A stretch of DNA of 64,000 nt from Paradesertivirga mongoliensis (GTDB lineage Bacteria > Bacteroidota > Bacteroidia > Sphingobacteriales > Sphingobacteriaceae). The notes below the pieces were generated by a model that was not told the origin of the DNA, did not search any database, and saw only the letters and a program-made list of their open reading frames with translations. Position 1 is the stretch's first letter. Every line of letters begins with the position of its first letter. The DNA lies in assembly GCF_024436395.1 (NCBI RefSeq), contig NZ_JAFMZO010000002.1, positions 558,001 to 622,000 of the forward strand. The letters run 5' to 3'. Below, one piece after another: positions 42,657 to 51,119 of the stretch. A program made the translations under genes and the position numbers.

Positions 42657-42685
42657 AAGCATTCAGCCTACTGAATGCTTTTTTT
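42657..42685 (+). terminator. Rho-independent terminator of the acidic protein gene
   Basis: AAGCATTCAG (42657-42666) and CTGAATGCTT (42671-42680) form a perfect stem with a 4-nt loop and T run. It rules out the longer start (42653) of the next gene. Confidence 0.92.
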
Positions 42686-42703
42686 ATATCAAGCCAATTG
42701 CAA

Positions 42704-43825
42704 ATGGGAGTTACTGAAGTAAAAGACAAGAAAGACGTTAAAGAATTTTTAGACCTGGCCAGAGAAATCTATAAGAACGACCCTGTTTGGGTATGCCCCT
42801 TAGATAAAGACATTGAAAAGGTATTCGATCCCCGCCAGAATAATTTTCATCAACATGGCAGCATTACCCGCTGGATTGCGAAAGACGATGAAGGAAAAAC
42901 AATCGGTCGGATAGCAGCCTTTGTGAATGATAAAAAAGCACACACCTTTCCGCAGCCTACTGGCGGGGTTGGCTTTTTCGAATGCATTGACGACCAATCT
43001 GTTGCTTTTACACTTTTCGACACAGCTCAAAACTGGTTGAAAGCACGCGGAATGGAGGCAATGGATGGGCCCATAAATTTCGGCGAAAATGACACCTTCT
43101 GGGGATTGCTGATAGAAGGGTTTACTCACCCCTCTTACGGGATGAATTATAATCCCCCATATTACAAGGCGCTCTTTGAGTCCTATGGATTTATGCCCCA
43201 ATACGAACAAATAACAAATCATCTACAGGTGAACAAGCCCTTCCCCGAGCGATTCACAAAAATTGCAGAATGGGTTTCTAAAAAACCAGGATATACATTT
43301 AAGCATTTCGAGAGCAAAAAAATACATCAATTTGCTTCTGATCTTCTCGAAGTTTATAATGATGCTTGGAGCGACTTTCCAAACTTTGTGCCGATGGATA
43401 AAGCAACTGTTTTCGAGAGCTTCAAAAAAATGAAGGCCATTATGGATGAGAAACTTATCTGGTTTGCCTATGTAGAGGACGAACCTGCGGCTTTTATTGT
43501 TATGCTTCCGGATGCAAATCAAATCATCAAACCATTAAAAGGAAAACTCGGCCTGACTGAGAAGCTAAAATTTCTTTATTATCGATGGAAAGGAGTTACA
43601 AGAATACGTGCAGTAGTAATGGGCACGAAAAAAGCATATCAGAAACATGGACTCGAATCAGCCCTGTTCATTAAACTTAAGGAGTATGTGCTTCCGTTAA
43701 ATCGATACGAAGAGTGCGAATTATCCTGGGTAGGAGATTTTAACGATAAGATGCTTGCAATTCACGAAGCTACCGGAGCTGCTTTTGCGAAAAAGCATGT
43801 AACTATGAGGAAGATGTTCAATTAA
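42704..43825 (+). CDS. GNAT-fold acyltransferase-like protein (373 aa)
   Basis: Starting at ATG 42704, the 373-residue protein has an N-terminal part with the pattern DPVWVCPLDKDIEKVFDP and RWIAKDDEGKTIGRIAAFVN, and a C-terminal GNAT-like part (VMGTKKAYQKHGLESALFIKL, about 321-341, corresponding to the acyl-CoA loop; CELSWVGDFNDKML). It matches a Bacteroidota family annotated only as GNAT or hypothetical. The substrate is unknown. It converges on the XRE regulator, from which a two-way hairpin separates it. Confidence 0.75.
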   Translation: MGVTEVKDKKDVKEFLDLAREIYKNDPVWVCPLDKDIEKVFDPRQNNFHQHGSITRWIAKDDEGKTIGRIAAFVNDKKAHTFPQPTGGVGFFECIDDQSVAFTLFDTAQNWLKARGMEAMDGPINFGENDTFWGLLIEGFTHPSYGMNYNPPYYKALFESYGFMPQYEQITNHLQVNKPFPERFTKIAEWVSKKPGYTFKHFESKKIHQFASDLLEVYNDAWSDFPNFVPMDKATVFESFKKMKAIMDEKLIWFAYVEDEPAAFIVMLPDANQIIKPLKGKLGLTEKLKFLYYRWKGVTRIRAVVMGTKKAYQKHGLESALFIKLKEYVLPLNRYEECELSWVGDFNDKMLAIHEATGAAFAKKHVTMRKMFN

Positions 43826-43860
43826 AATGAGGCTGTCTCTGCGGGGAGACAGCTCATTTT
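43824..43860. terminator. Bidirectional hairpin terminator
   Basis: AATGAG-G-CTGTCTC pairs with GAGACAG-CTCATT with one bulged G. A-run on the left and T-run on the right fit both converging genes. Its right end touches the stop of the XRE gene. Confidence 0.8.
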
Positions 43861-44201
43861 TATGCCATTACTTTGGAACGTCTTAATTCTTCGAAAAGAT
43901 TGATAATTTTTTTTTGCAAATCAATCACTTCTGTTTCACGTTCCTGCAGCTTTTTAGTCATAGTTTCCAATTCAGAAATATATTTTTCCTGCTGCTCGGT
44001 ATCGTTGTATGTAAGTAATTGTACCACTGTCATATCAAATAACTTTGATATCTGTTCCAATCTTGATAGATTAATATCCGTAATTCCTGTTTCAATTTTA
44101 GAGAAAGCAGGAATCGATATATCTAACCTTTTCGCCACATCCTCCTGGCTCCATCCTTTTTGATGCCTTAGAAGTCTAATCTTTTTACCTAATGTTTTCA
44201 T
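43860..44201 (-). CDS. XRE-family transcriptional regulator
   Basis: A 113-residue DNA-binding protein: a Cro/C1-type helix-turn-helix (about 5-60; LRHQKGWSQEDVAKRLDI, then ISIPAFSKIETGITDINLS), then a long coiled coil (QEKYISELETMTKKLQERE and on) that probably mediates dimerisation. There is no ligand-binding or catalytic domain. It starts 21 bp after the stop of mpl on the same strand, so it is likely co-transcribed with it. The regulated genes are unknown. Confidence 0.93.
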   Translation of the reverse strand: MKTLGKKIRLLRHQKGWSQEDVAKRLDISIPAFSKIETGITDINLSRLEQISKLFDMTVVQLLTYNDTEQQEKYISELETMTKKLQERETEVIDLQKKIINLFEELRRSKVMA

Positions 44202-44222
44202 TTACCCTTAAAGTTTAAGTTC

Positions 44223-45581
44223 CTATGTTGTTAAAGCTTTATTCGCGAGCATGTTTAGATCTACACCTCCGAAATCACCCGAACTCATAAGAAGCAAGTT
44301 TTTACTCTTATAATTAATATAACTCAAAAATTCGACCAATATTTCTGAATTGTTGAAAAAAATTAACTTATCGTTATCAAAGGCCTCTATAACTTGGTTT
44401 TCGTCGTAAGGCACCATATTTTTCTGTTCAAATGTGCGTCTGTTTATGAATACAACGGCTGTATCCGCATTATCCATGCAACCTTTATATTCGCTCAGAA
44501 ATTCCTTGTTTAAACTGCTAAATGTATGCAACTCCATGACGGCGACAAGCTCCCGATCCGGATATTGCTGTTTAACAGCATTTAGGGTAGCCCGCAATTT
44601 AGAAGGAGAATGTGCAAAATCTTTGTAAACGGCGGTATAGTCATTTTTACCTAATAGTTCCAATCGTTTTGCTGCACCTTTAAAGGTTCGAATAGCGCCG
44701 TTAAAAGATACATCACTAATACCCAAAGCATTACATACGCCCCTTGCAGCCTCTAGATTCTGCAGATTGTGATCTCCGAACACCATTAGCGGAATCGATT
44801 GACCTCCGACCTCCAGATAAGTTATACCATCTTTAGTAAAATTAGGACTGGTCTGATAAGGAGTTTTAATGATAGATTCAGTCGAAGATTCAACAAGATC
44901 CCTGACCACGGAATCCTCGGTGTTGTAAATAATAGTTCCGCCAGTTTCAATCGTCTTAAGAAAAATTTTAAACTGCTCTATATATGATTCAAATGTTGGA
45001 AACACATTAATATGATCCCAGGCAATCCCACTTATAACCCCGATATTAGCACGATATAAATGAAATTTAGGTCGGCGATCAATTGGCGAAGCCAGATATT
45101 CATCACCTTCTATCACCATTACGGGAGCATCCGAAATCTTCACCATAGTGTCGAATCCTTCCAGTTGAGCACCTACCAAATAGTCAAATTCTGTATTGCA
45201 GGCATTTAATACATGCAAAATCATAGAGGTAATGGTGGTTTTACCGTGACTACCTCCAATAACTACCCTGATTTTCTCCTTCGACTGCTCATAGATATAC
45301 TCAGGATAAGAATACACTTTCAAGCCCAGTTCCTGCGCTTTTACCAGCTCAGGATTATCCGCACGGGCATGCATCCCTAAAATAACCGCGTCAATATCCG
45401 CAGTGATATTCTCTGGAAACCAGCCCATCTGTTCAGGCAGAATTTTATGCCGGGCCAGGCGGGTTCTGGAGGGCTCATAAATAGCGTCATCCGAACCAGT
45501 TACTATATGTCCTTTCAGTGATAGTGCAATGGCCATATTATGCATCGCACTGCCGCCAATAGCAATTAAATGTAAACGCAT
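44223..45581 (-). CDS. mpl: UDP-MurNAc:tripeptide ligase (murein recycling)
   Basis: A 452-residue Mur-ligase-family enzyme that attaches the recycled tripeptide L-Ala-gamma-D-Glu-meso-Dap directly to UDP-N-acetylmuramate, re-using old cell wall. The ATP-binding motif is IGGSHGKTTITSMI (about 107-120); the Mur-ligase glutamate is in VIEGDEYLAS, and the opening LIAIGGSAM replaces the GIGGxGM of MurC, which marks Mpl. Its own -7 element lies 27 bp upstream of the start; prmA is 61 bp upstream. An XRE regulator follows after 21 bp. Confidence 0.92.
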   Translation of the reverse strand: MRLHLIAIGGSAMHNMAIALSLKGHIVTGSDDAIYEPSRTRLARHKILPEQMGWFPENITADIDAVILGMHARADNPELVKAQELGLKVYSYPEYIYEQSKEKIRVVIGGSHGKTTITSMILHVLNACNTEFDYLVGAQLEGFDTMVKISDAPVMVIEGDEYLASPIDRRPKFHLYRANIGVISGIAWDHINVFPTFESYIEQFKIFLKTIETGGTIIYNTEDSVVRDLVESSTESIIKTPYQTSPNFTKDGITYLEVGGQSIPLMVFGDHNLQNLEAARGVCNALGISDVSFNGAIRTFKGAAKRLELLGKNDYTAVYKDFAHSPSKLRATLNAVKQQYPDRELVAVMELHTFSSLNKEFLSEYKGCMDNADTAVVFINRRTFEQKNMVPYDENQVIEAFDNDKLIFFNNSEILVEFLSYINYKSKNLLLMSSGDFGGVDLNMLANKALTT

Positions 45582-45607
45582 TAAGTTTAACTAGTAATAA
45601 ATCTTAT

Positions 45608-45615
45608 CAAAGTTA
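45608..45615 (-). promoter_or_regulatory. -7 promoter element of mpl
   Basis: Reads TAACTTTG on the minus strand, exact TAnnTTTG, 26 bp before the ATG of mpl. Confidence 0.6.
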
Positions 45616-45642
45616 ATAAGATACAGAAAAAAGGAATTTCTT

Positions 45643-46482
45643 TTACGTTTGTTTTAAAAATTTTACCGCACACCAATCATCTAATGTTTTATGCTTAACA
45701 TATAACATTTTCAACTTGTTCATTTCGGGTGATAAAATTTCCAAATCGGCTTCGTAAAAACCGCTTAAATAAATTTGACCTCCAGGGACTAAAACCTCTG
45801 CATATTTCCCCATTTGATCAAGAAGAATGTTTCGGTTGATATTGGCAAGGATGATATCATACTGCTTATCCGGTATGATTTCTTTAGAACCACACAAAAC
45901 CTCGTCGAATGGAGTGTTGTTTAAACGAGAGTTTTCAAGAATACTGTCGTAACAAACAGGATCGTAATCGATGGCTGTGATATTTTTTGCCCCACGCTTA
46001 GCTGCCAGTATTGCCAGAATACCTGTGCCTGCTCCCATATCCAGAATTCGCTTAGCGGCAAAATCTTCCTCAAGGATAAATTCCATCATCATGGTGGTAG
46101 TTTGATGATGTCCTGTTCCAAACGCCATTTTGGGATCAACTACAATTTCAAGAGGATATTGAACCTTTGGCTCATGAAAGGTAGCGCGAACGTAACATTT
46201 ATCCTTTATTATAAGGGGTTCGAAGTTACTTTCCCATACCTCGTTCCAGTTTTTTTGTGGCACTTCAGTTTTTTCCCAGGTAAAGGAAAAAACGTCCTGG
46301 TAGGTGTTAAGAGCGTGAAGAAAAACATTTTCATCAAATGAATCTGCAGGGATGTAAGCGTTAAACCCTGCAGACGTTTCCTCAAAGGTATCGAAACCTG
46401 CCTCGCCCAAAGCGTTAATAAGCAGGTCTCTCTGATACTCTTCTTCTGAGTTTATTGTAAAAGCAACTTCGAAATAGTTCAA
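45643..46482 (-). CDS. prmA: Ribosomal protein L11 methyltransferase
   Basis: A 279-residue enzyme that trimethylates ribosomal protein L11. The N-terminal ferredoxin-like recognition domain (1-80) is followed by the class-I methyltransferase fold: VDPKMAFGTGHHQTTTMMM (about 116-134) and the SAM motif ILDMGAGTGILAILAAKRGA (about 146-165), both diagnostic for PrmA. NINRNIL is the catalytic-loop segment. It starts 3 bp after tpiA ends, so glmU-like, tpiA and prmA are one operon. Confidence 0.96.
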   Translation of the reverse strand: MNYFEVAFTINSEEEYQRDLLINALGEAGFDTFEETSAGFNAYIPADSFDENVFLHALNTYQDVFSFTWEKTEVPQKNWNEVWESNFEPLIIKDKCYVRATFHEPKVQYPLEIVVDPKMAFGTGHHQTTTMMMEFILEEDFAAKRILDMGAGTGILAILAAKRGAKNITAIDYDPVCYDSILENSRLNNTPFDEVLCGSKEIIPDKQYDIILANINRNILLDQMGKYAEVLVPGGQIYLSGFYEADLEILSPEMNKLKMLYVKHKTLDDWCAVKFLKQT

Positions 46483-46485
46483 GTA

Positions 46486-47253
46486 CTAGGAATTAAAAGC
46501 TTTAACAATGTCAGTGAAATCTCTTGACTTTAATGAAGCACCCCCTATTAAGCCGCCATCAATGTCCGGCTGAGCAAACAGTTCGGCCGCGTTTTTAGGA
46601 TTACAGCTTCCGCCGTATAAGATAGTAGTATTGTCAGCTGTCTGCACACCGTATCTGACAGCAATCTCCTTACGGATAAAGGCGTGGATCTCCTGTGCCT
46701 GATCTGATGTGGCAGTAACACCGGTTCCTATCGCCCAAACCGGCTCGTATGCGATGACAATTTTGGCAAATTCTTCTGCTGACAAATGGAACACACCTTC
46801 TGATAACTGATTTTTGATCAGATCAAAATGGATATTTTGGTTGCGCTCTTCTAAAGTTTCACCGATGCAAAAAACAGGCTTCAAACCCGCTTTAAGAGCA
46901 GCATCAACCTTTGCGGCCAGTGTTTGATTTGTTTCTCCGAAGTACTGACGTCGTTCTGAATGACCCAGGATCACATAAGCTGCGCCAACAGAACCAAGCA
47001 TATTTGCGGATATCTCTCCGGTAAAAGCGCCAGACTCGGCCTGGTGACAGTTTTGCGCCCCAATGCTTACACGCGAGCTATTTTTTGCAAGTTGCGCCAG
47101 ACTGTGTATATAAACATACGGAGGGCAAACAATTACTTCCTGATCTCCTTTTGCTTCGTCGGCTACCATGTTTAAAACTTCAGAAAACAAGGTTAATCCC
47201 GAAGTGTAATCCATATTCATTTTCCAGTTACCGGCAACTATTTTTTTTCTCAT
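46486..47253 (-). CDS. tpiA: Triosephosphate isomerase
   Basis: A 255-residue glycolytic enzyme that interconverts dihydroxyacetone phosphate and glyceraldehyde-3-phosphate. The catalytic lysine is in AGNWKMN (about 7-13), the histidine in ILGHSERRQYFGE, and the glutamate in VIAYEPVWAIGTG; the phosphate loop YGGSCNPKN (a usual family has YGGSV) is present. It lies 9 bp after the glmU-like gene and 3 bp before prmA in the same operon. Confidence 0.97.
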   Translation of the reverse strand: MRKKIVAGNWKMNMDYTSGLTLFSEVLNMVADEAKGDQEVIVCPPYVYIHSLAQLAKNSSRVSIGAQNCHQAESGAFTGEISANMLGSVGAAYVILGHSERRQYFGETNQTLAAKVDAALKAGLKPVFCIGETLEERNQNIHFDLIKNQLSEGVFHLSAEEFAKIVIAYEPVWAIGTGVTATSDQAQEIHAFIRKEIAVRYGVQTADNTTILYGGSCNPKNAAELFAQPDIDGGLIGGASLKSRDFTDIVKAFNS

Positions 47254-47262
47254 TATATCGTT

Positions 47263-48441
47263 TTAAAAATTTCTATATGATTTTGTTAATTCAAAAACAT
47301 GACTTAGTAAACTTCGTTCCATGTCGTCAAACACCCTTTCACGACGTTCGTAGACCTTTTCGGCAGTTTCAAATACTTTATTGAGGGCGTACAGCTCGAA
47401 GCCCTGTGCCCCGCCCCAGGCAAAATCGGGGATAAAATTTCGTGGGTATCCTGAGCCAAAAACGTTGGCACTTACACCCACTACCGTACCGGTATTGAAC
47501 ATGGTATTGATTCCACATTTCGCGTGATCAGCCATAACAAGTCCGCAAAACTGCATCCCGGTTTTACGGAAATTCTTTTTGTTATAGTCCCAGAGCTTTA
47601 CTTCGGCGTAGTTATTCTTTAAATTCGAATTGTTGCTGTCGGCGCCGATGTTACACCACTCGCCTAATACAGCGTGCCCTAAAAACCCTTCGTGGCCTTT
47701 TGATGAGTAACTATGAATCACTGAATTATTTATCTCCCCTCCGACCCGGCAATAGGGACCAATGGTGGTCATACCATAAATCTTTGCTCCCATTTTTACC
47801 TGAGAATTATTGCAGAGGGCAAAGGAGCCACGTATATGCGTACCTTCCCACACTTCAGAATTAGCGCCTAGGTAAATCGGGCCGGCTTTAGTATTGAAGG
47901 TTGAGCATTCTGCAGATGCACCATCCTCTGCGAAAATATCATCGCCTAATATTATGTTGCTGCTGCCTAACGGTGAGGAAGTGCGACCGGTGGTAAGTAA
48001 TGTGAAATCGCTTTTGAGCTCTGCATCATTTAGCCTGAAGATATCTTCCGGGTATACTATCCTGTTAAATTCATATTGAAATTCGACTTTTCGATAAGCG
48101 GAAATATCGGAAAGAAGCGCCTTAGCATCGCCGTTTCCTTTTAGAGCAATAACGACATTACCATTAATTAAAACATCCCCTTCTTCCAGCTTATTGACTG
48201 CGTCAAGCAAAGCCGGATTAGGGCATACAGAACCATTTATCACGAGCCCGCTTGCAAATGCAGCGCCTGGAAATTTTTCCTGTAAATAATCTGTAGTAAG
48301 AAATGATGTGGCCGTTTTGAAATGCTTTGCCCATTTTTCGGCTATAGTAAGAATACCAATCCTTAGATCAGCTACTGGTCGCGTAAAGGTAAGAGGGAAT
48401 AATGATTCCCGGGCAGAATCATCGAAAAGAATGATACTCAT
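47263..48441 (-). CDS. GlmU-like sugar-1-phosphate nucleotidyltransferase
   Basis: A 392-residue protein with an N-terminal nucleotidyltransferase-like domain (IILFDDSARESLFPLTFTRP) and a C-terminal left-handed beta-helix (about 190-345, with stretches such as IYLGANSEVWEGTHIRG). Its pattern is that of the Bacteroidota protein family annotated as alternative GlmU, proposed to make UDP-N-acetylglucosamine from glucosamine-1-phosphate. Whether it has both activities cannot be read. It heads the glmU-like/tpiA/prmA operon and begins just after the L31 terminator. Confidence 0.85.
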   Translation of the reverse strand: MSIILFDDSARESLFPLTFTRPVADLRIGILTIAEKWAKHFKTATSFLTTDYLQEKFPGAAFASGLVINGSVCPNPALLDAVNKLEEGDVLINGNVVIALKGNGDAKALLSDISAYRKVEFQYEFNRIVYPEDIFRLNDAELKSDFTLLTTGRTSSPLGSSNIILGDDIFAEDGASAECSTFNTKAGPIYLGANSEVWEGTHIRGSFALCNNSQVKMGAKIYGMTTIGPYCRVGGEINNSVIHSYSSKGHEGFLGHAVLGEWCNIGADSNNSNLKNNYAEVKLWDYNKKNFRKTGMQFCGLVMADHAKCGINTMFNTGTVVGVSANVFGSGYPRNFIPDFAWGGAQGFELYALNKVFETAEKVYERRERVFDDMERSLLSHVFELTKSYRNF

Positions 48442-48452
48442 GCGGGCAAAAA

Positions 48453-48483
48453 TAAAAAAAGTCCCGGCGTATACCGGGACTTT
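48453..48483 (-). terminator. Rho-independent terminator of rpmE2
   Basis: AAAGTCCCGG (48458-48467) and CCGGGACTTT (48474-48483) with a 6-nt loop; on the minus strand a T run follows. It separates rpmE2 from the glmU-like operon. Confidence 0.92.
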
Positions 48484-48503
48484 GGATTTATTTTGGATTA
48501 AAT

Positions 48504-48752
48504 TTATTTTTTGTTGTAGCGAGAACGGAACTTATCGATACGTCCGGCTGTATCTACCAGCTTCATTTTACCGGTATAGAACGGATGAGATGTGTGAGAA
48601 ATCTCTAATTTGATTAGAGGATATTCATTACCATCTTCGTATTTGATAGTTTCTTTTGATTCTATGCAAGATTTGGTTAGGAAAGAATAGTCGTTAGACA
48701 TATCTTTAAAAACTACCAATCTATAATTTTTTGGATGCAAATCAGCCTTCAT
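48504..48752 (-). CDS. rpmE2: 50S ribosomal protein L31 type B
   Basis: An 82-residue ribosomal protein. It begins [20 protein letters not shown] and carries the type-B features [19 protein letters not shown] (about 53-71) and a final FRSRYN; it lacks the CxxC zinc motifs of type A, so it is the zinc-independent form. Type B often replaces the zinc form when zinc is scarce, but in Bacteroidota it is commonly the only copy. Strong promoter and terminator show a monocistronic unit. Confidence 0.96.
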   Translation of the reverse strand: MKADLHPKNYRLVVFKDMSNDYSFLTKSCIESKETIKYEDGNEYPLIKLEISHTSHPFYTGKMKLVDTAGRIDKFRSRYNKK

Positions 48753-48775
48753 GGTTCATTCCTTTTTAAGAGGTG

Positions 48776-48807
48776 CAAATATAAGTACAAATAGCTTAGT
48801 AATCAAA
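48776..48807 (-). promoter_or_regulatory. Full Bacteroidota promoter of rpmE2
   Basis: On the minus strand TTTG (48804-48807), a 20-bp spacer, then TATATTTG (48776-48783). Both the -33 and -7 elements match the consensus with the expected spacing. The ATG lies 23 bp downstream of the -7 element. Confidence 0.8.
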
Positions 48808-48814
48808 ATAGAAT

Positions 48815-49216
48815 TCAAATAATTTCCTGACAGAGCTCAATAAGCACTCCCGATGCATCTTTAGGATGAACGAAGCAGATTAATTTATTGTCAGCGCCTC
48901 TTCTGGGCACATCAGACAGCAGTGTAAAACCCTCATTTTTTAACCGTTTCATTTCGTCATAAATGTTATCGACAGCAAAGGCAATATGATGTATGCCTTC
49001 ACCTTTTTTCTCAATAAACCTGGCTATCGGACTATCCGCCGCAGTGGCCTCCAGTAACTCGATTTTGTCCTCGCCTGCTTTGAAAAATTCTGTTATCACC
49101 CCCTCTGCGCTTACCTCTTCCTGTTTATAACTCGGCACACCCAAAATTTTTTCGTAAAGTACTGAAGAATACGAGATACTCTTAACTGCGATGCCAATAT
49201 GTTCTATTTTTAACAT
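48815..49216 (-). CDS. mce: Methylmalonyl-CoA epimerase
   Basis: A 133-residue member of the glyoxalase/vicinal-oxygen-chelate superfamily that interconverts the R and S forms of methylmalonyl-CoA in propionate metabolism. Metal-binding pattern: H6 in KIEHIGIAVKS, glutamate in IELLEA (about 52-57), histidine in GIHHIAF (about 76-82) and glutamate in IELCQE near the end. Length is typical. The mutase genes are not in the window. It reads away from iscS, sharing the 109-bp spacer with it. Confidence 0.95.
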   Translation of the reverse strand: MLKIEHIGIAVKSISYSSVLYEKILGVPSYKQEEVSAEGVITEFFKAGEDKIELLEATAADSPIARFIEKKGEGIHHIAFAVDNIYDEMKRLKNEGFTLLSDVPRRGADNKLICFVHPKDASGVLIELCQEII

Positions 49217-49292
49217 GTCGTAACTACTAAAAAATGACTTTCTGTCTATATTAGCATAGATATTATTGATACCTGGGCTAAAAGTTTTTGCT

Positions 49293-49300
49293 TATCTTTG
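49293..49300 (+). promoter_or_regulatory. -7 promoter element TATCTTTG of iscS
   Basis: Exact TAnnTTTG, 25 bp upstream of the iscS ATG. No -33 TTG was found at a correct distance. Confidence 0.6.
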
Positions 49301-49325
49301 TAGATATTAAATATAGTTTTTAGAT

Positions 49326-50537
49326 ATGAATCTCCCGATATATTTAGACAACAATGCCACTACACCGATGGACCCAAGGGTACTGGAGGCAATGATACCT
49401 TATTTTACGCAAAAATTCGGTAACGCTGCCAGCAGGAATCACCCATTTGGCTGGGCGGCTGAAGAAGGAGTTGACTATGCACGTGAACAAGTTGCGAAAC
49501 TCATTGGTGCAAATGAAAAGGAAATAATCTTTACGTCAGGCGCCACAGAAGCGAATAACCTTGCTTTAAAGGGCGTTTTCGAGATGTACAAAGATAAAGG
49601 CAATCACATCATTACTTGTACTACAGAGCACAAAGCAGTGCTTGATGCATGTAAACACATTGAGAAACTTGGGGCCGAGGTAACCTATCTTCAGGTAAAA
49701 TCAGATGGTCTGATTGATCTTCAGGAATTAGAGAATGCGATCACCGACAAAACTATCCTTGTTGCAATTATGTATGGCAACAACGAGATTGGGGTTATCC
49801 AGCCTATCAAGGAAATATCAGCAATAGCACATAAACGCGGCGCATTATTTTTCACTGACGCAACTCAGGCAGTTGGTAAAATTCCGGTTGATGTAAATGC
49901 AGACGGAATTGACTTAATGTCTTTCTCGGCACATAAAATGTACGGCCCGAAAGGGGTTGGTGCATTATATGTACGCAGAAAAAACCCAAGGGTTAAAGTT
50001 ACAGCACAAATGGACGGAGGTGGCCACGAGCGTGGAATGCGTTCGGGAACATTGAACGTACCTGGTATCGTGGGATTTGGGAAAGCATGTGAACTTTGCC
50101 AATTAGAAATGGCAGAGGAATCAAAACGTTTATCCGCTTTGCGCGATAAACTTGAGAGTTCTCTAACAACACTTGAAGAAAGCTATGTAAACGGGAATCG
50201 CGAGTACAGACTTCCACATGTGGCAAATATCTCTTTCAAATATGTTGAGGGAGAGGGTTTGATGATGGCAATGAAAGACATGGCCGTTTCATCAGGTTCT
50301 GCCTGTACATCAGCGTCTTTAGAGCCATCTTATGTATTAAAAAGTTTGGGTTTATCAGACGACTTGGCACACTCTTCGATACGTTTTGGTCTAGGAAGAT
50401 TCACTACCGAAGAGGAAGTGGATTTTGCTATTGAACAAACAAAGAAAGCAGTAAATCACCTTCGCGACCTTTCTCCTTTGTGGGAAATGTTTAAAGAAGG
50501 TATTGATCTGGATAAAGTAGAGTGGGTTGAACACTAA
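49326..50537 (+). CDS. iscS: Cysteine desulfurase IscS
   Basis: A 403-residue pyridoxal-phosphate enzyme that takes sulfur from cysteine for Fe-S clusters and other sulfur carriers. The start is [19 protein letters not shown]; the cofactor segment is [15 protein letters not shown]; the Schiff-base lysine is in [17 protein letters not shown]; the active-site cysteine loop is [17 protein letters not shown]. This is the group I (IscS/NifS) type. It heads the iscS-iscU-iscA unit; a repeat-rich 83-bp spacer precedes iscU. Confidence 0.97.
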   Translation: MNLPIYLDNNATTPMDPRVLEAMIPYFTQKFGNAASRNHPFGWAAEEGVDYAREQVAKLIGANEKEIIFTSGATEANNLALKGVFEMYKDKGNHIITCTTEHKAVLDACKHIEKLGAEVTYLQVKSDGLIDLQELENAITDKTILVAIMYGNNEIGVIQPIKEISAIAHKRGALFFTDATQAVGKIPVDVNADGIDLMSFSAHKMYGPKGVGALYVRRKNPRVKVTAQMDGGGHERGMRSGTLNVPGIVGFGKACELCQLEMAEESKRLSALRDKLESSLTTLEESYVNGNREYRLPHVANISFKYVEGEGLMMAMKDMAVSSGSACTSASLEPSYVLKSLGLSDDLAHSSIRFGLGRFTTEEEVDFAIEQTKKAVNHLRDLSPLWEMFKEGIDLDKVEWVEH

Positions 50538-50539
50538 AG

Positions 50540-50595
50540 AAAATACGCAAATGGTTTGATGTGCAGATATGCAAATGGAATCAGGAGTTATAACA
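50540..50595 (+). repeat. Degenerate TGCAAAT-type intergenic repeat
   Basis: The spacer between iscS and iscU contains the motif CGCAAATGG, then TGTGCAGAT, then ATGCAAATGG, so a 9-10-bp unit recurs three times with variation. Such runs of TGCAGAT/TGCAAAT are a type of spacer repeat I associate with Sphingobacteriaceae genomes; copy number elsewhere is not visible here. Confidence 0.45.
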
Positions 50596-50620
50596 AAATT
50601 TATAATTAAAATTTAAAGCC

Positions 50621-51034
50621 ATGGCTTACTCAGATAAAGTTATCGATCATTATACCAACCCAAGAAACGTAGGAACGCTTGATAAAAGCAAAACAAACGT
50701 GGGTACTGGTCTGGTTGGCGCACCCGAGTGCGGAGACGTAATGCGTCTGCAAATCGAGGTTGATGCAAACAACGTAATTACTGATGCAAAATTTAAAACT
50801 TTTGGTTGTGGTTCTGCAATCGCTTCTTCATCTTTAGCTACAGAGTGGCTAAAAGGAAAAAGCATTGACGACGCAATGGCAATCGACAATATGGACATTG
50901 TTGAAGAACTAGCCCTGCCACCGGTTAAAATACATTGCTCGGTTTTAGCAGAAGATGCTATCAAAGCTGCAATTAACGATTACCGCGTTAAAAATGGCTT
51001 AGAAGCGTTAGTGGCTGAGAAATCACACCACTAA
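50621..51034 (+). CDS. iscU: Fe-S cluster scaffold IscU
   Basis: A 137-residue scaffold on which the first [2Fe-2S] and [4Fe-4S] clusters are built. The three cluster cysteines are all present: in PECGDVM (about 37), FGCGSA (about 63) and IHCSVL (about 105). Other family segments are YTNPRNVG and ALPPVKIHCSVLAEDAI. The usual Hsp70 recognition motif LPPVK is intact, so it expects an HscA/DnaK-type chaperone, which is not encoded here. It sits between iscS and iscA with spacers of 83 and 85 bp. Confidence 0.97.
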   Translation: MAYSDKVIDHYTNPRNVGTLDKSKTNVGTGLVGAPECGDVMRLQIEVDANNVITDAKFKTFGCGSAIASSSLATEWLKGKSIDDAMAIDNMDIVEELALPPVKIHCSVLAEDAIKAAINDYRVKNGLEALVAEKSHH

Positions 51035-51040
51035 AGGTAA

Positions 51041-51111
51041 ATCAAGAAGCAAGATTTGAGAAGCAAGATGAATCGTAAGTCTTGTATCTTGACTCTTACA
51101 TCTTAAATCTT
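51041..51111. repeat. Imperfect palindromic repeat, CAAGAT family
   Basis: The iscU-iscA spacer is a long imperfect palindrome. The left half contains two direct copies of AAGCAAGAT (51047-51055 and 51061-51069). The right half has CTTGTATCTTGA and CTTACATCTTAAATCTT. The halves match when folded over a short centre (about 51070-51080), giving many paired bases in either strand. It appears to be a REP-like intergenic element of the kind known from Bacteroidota. Confidence 0.6.
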
Positions 51112-51119
51112 AATAAAAA

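Noticed and set aside
42653-42703. Longer start for the GNAT-like gene at 42.7 kb
   Set aside because: The added segment runs through a perfect terminator hairpin, so it is not translated as part of that gene.
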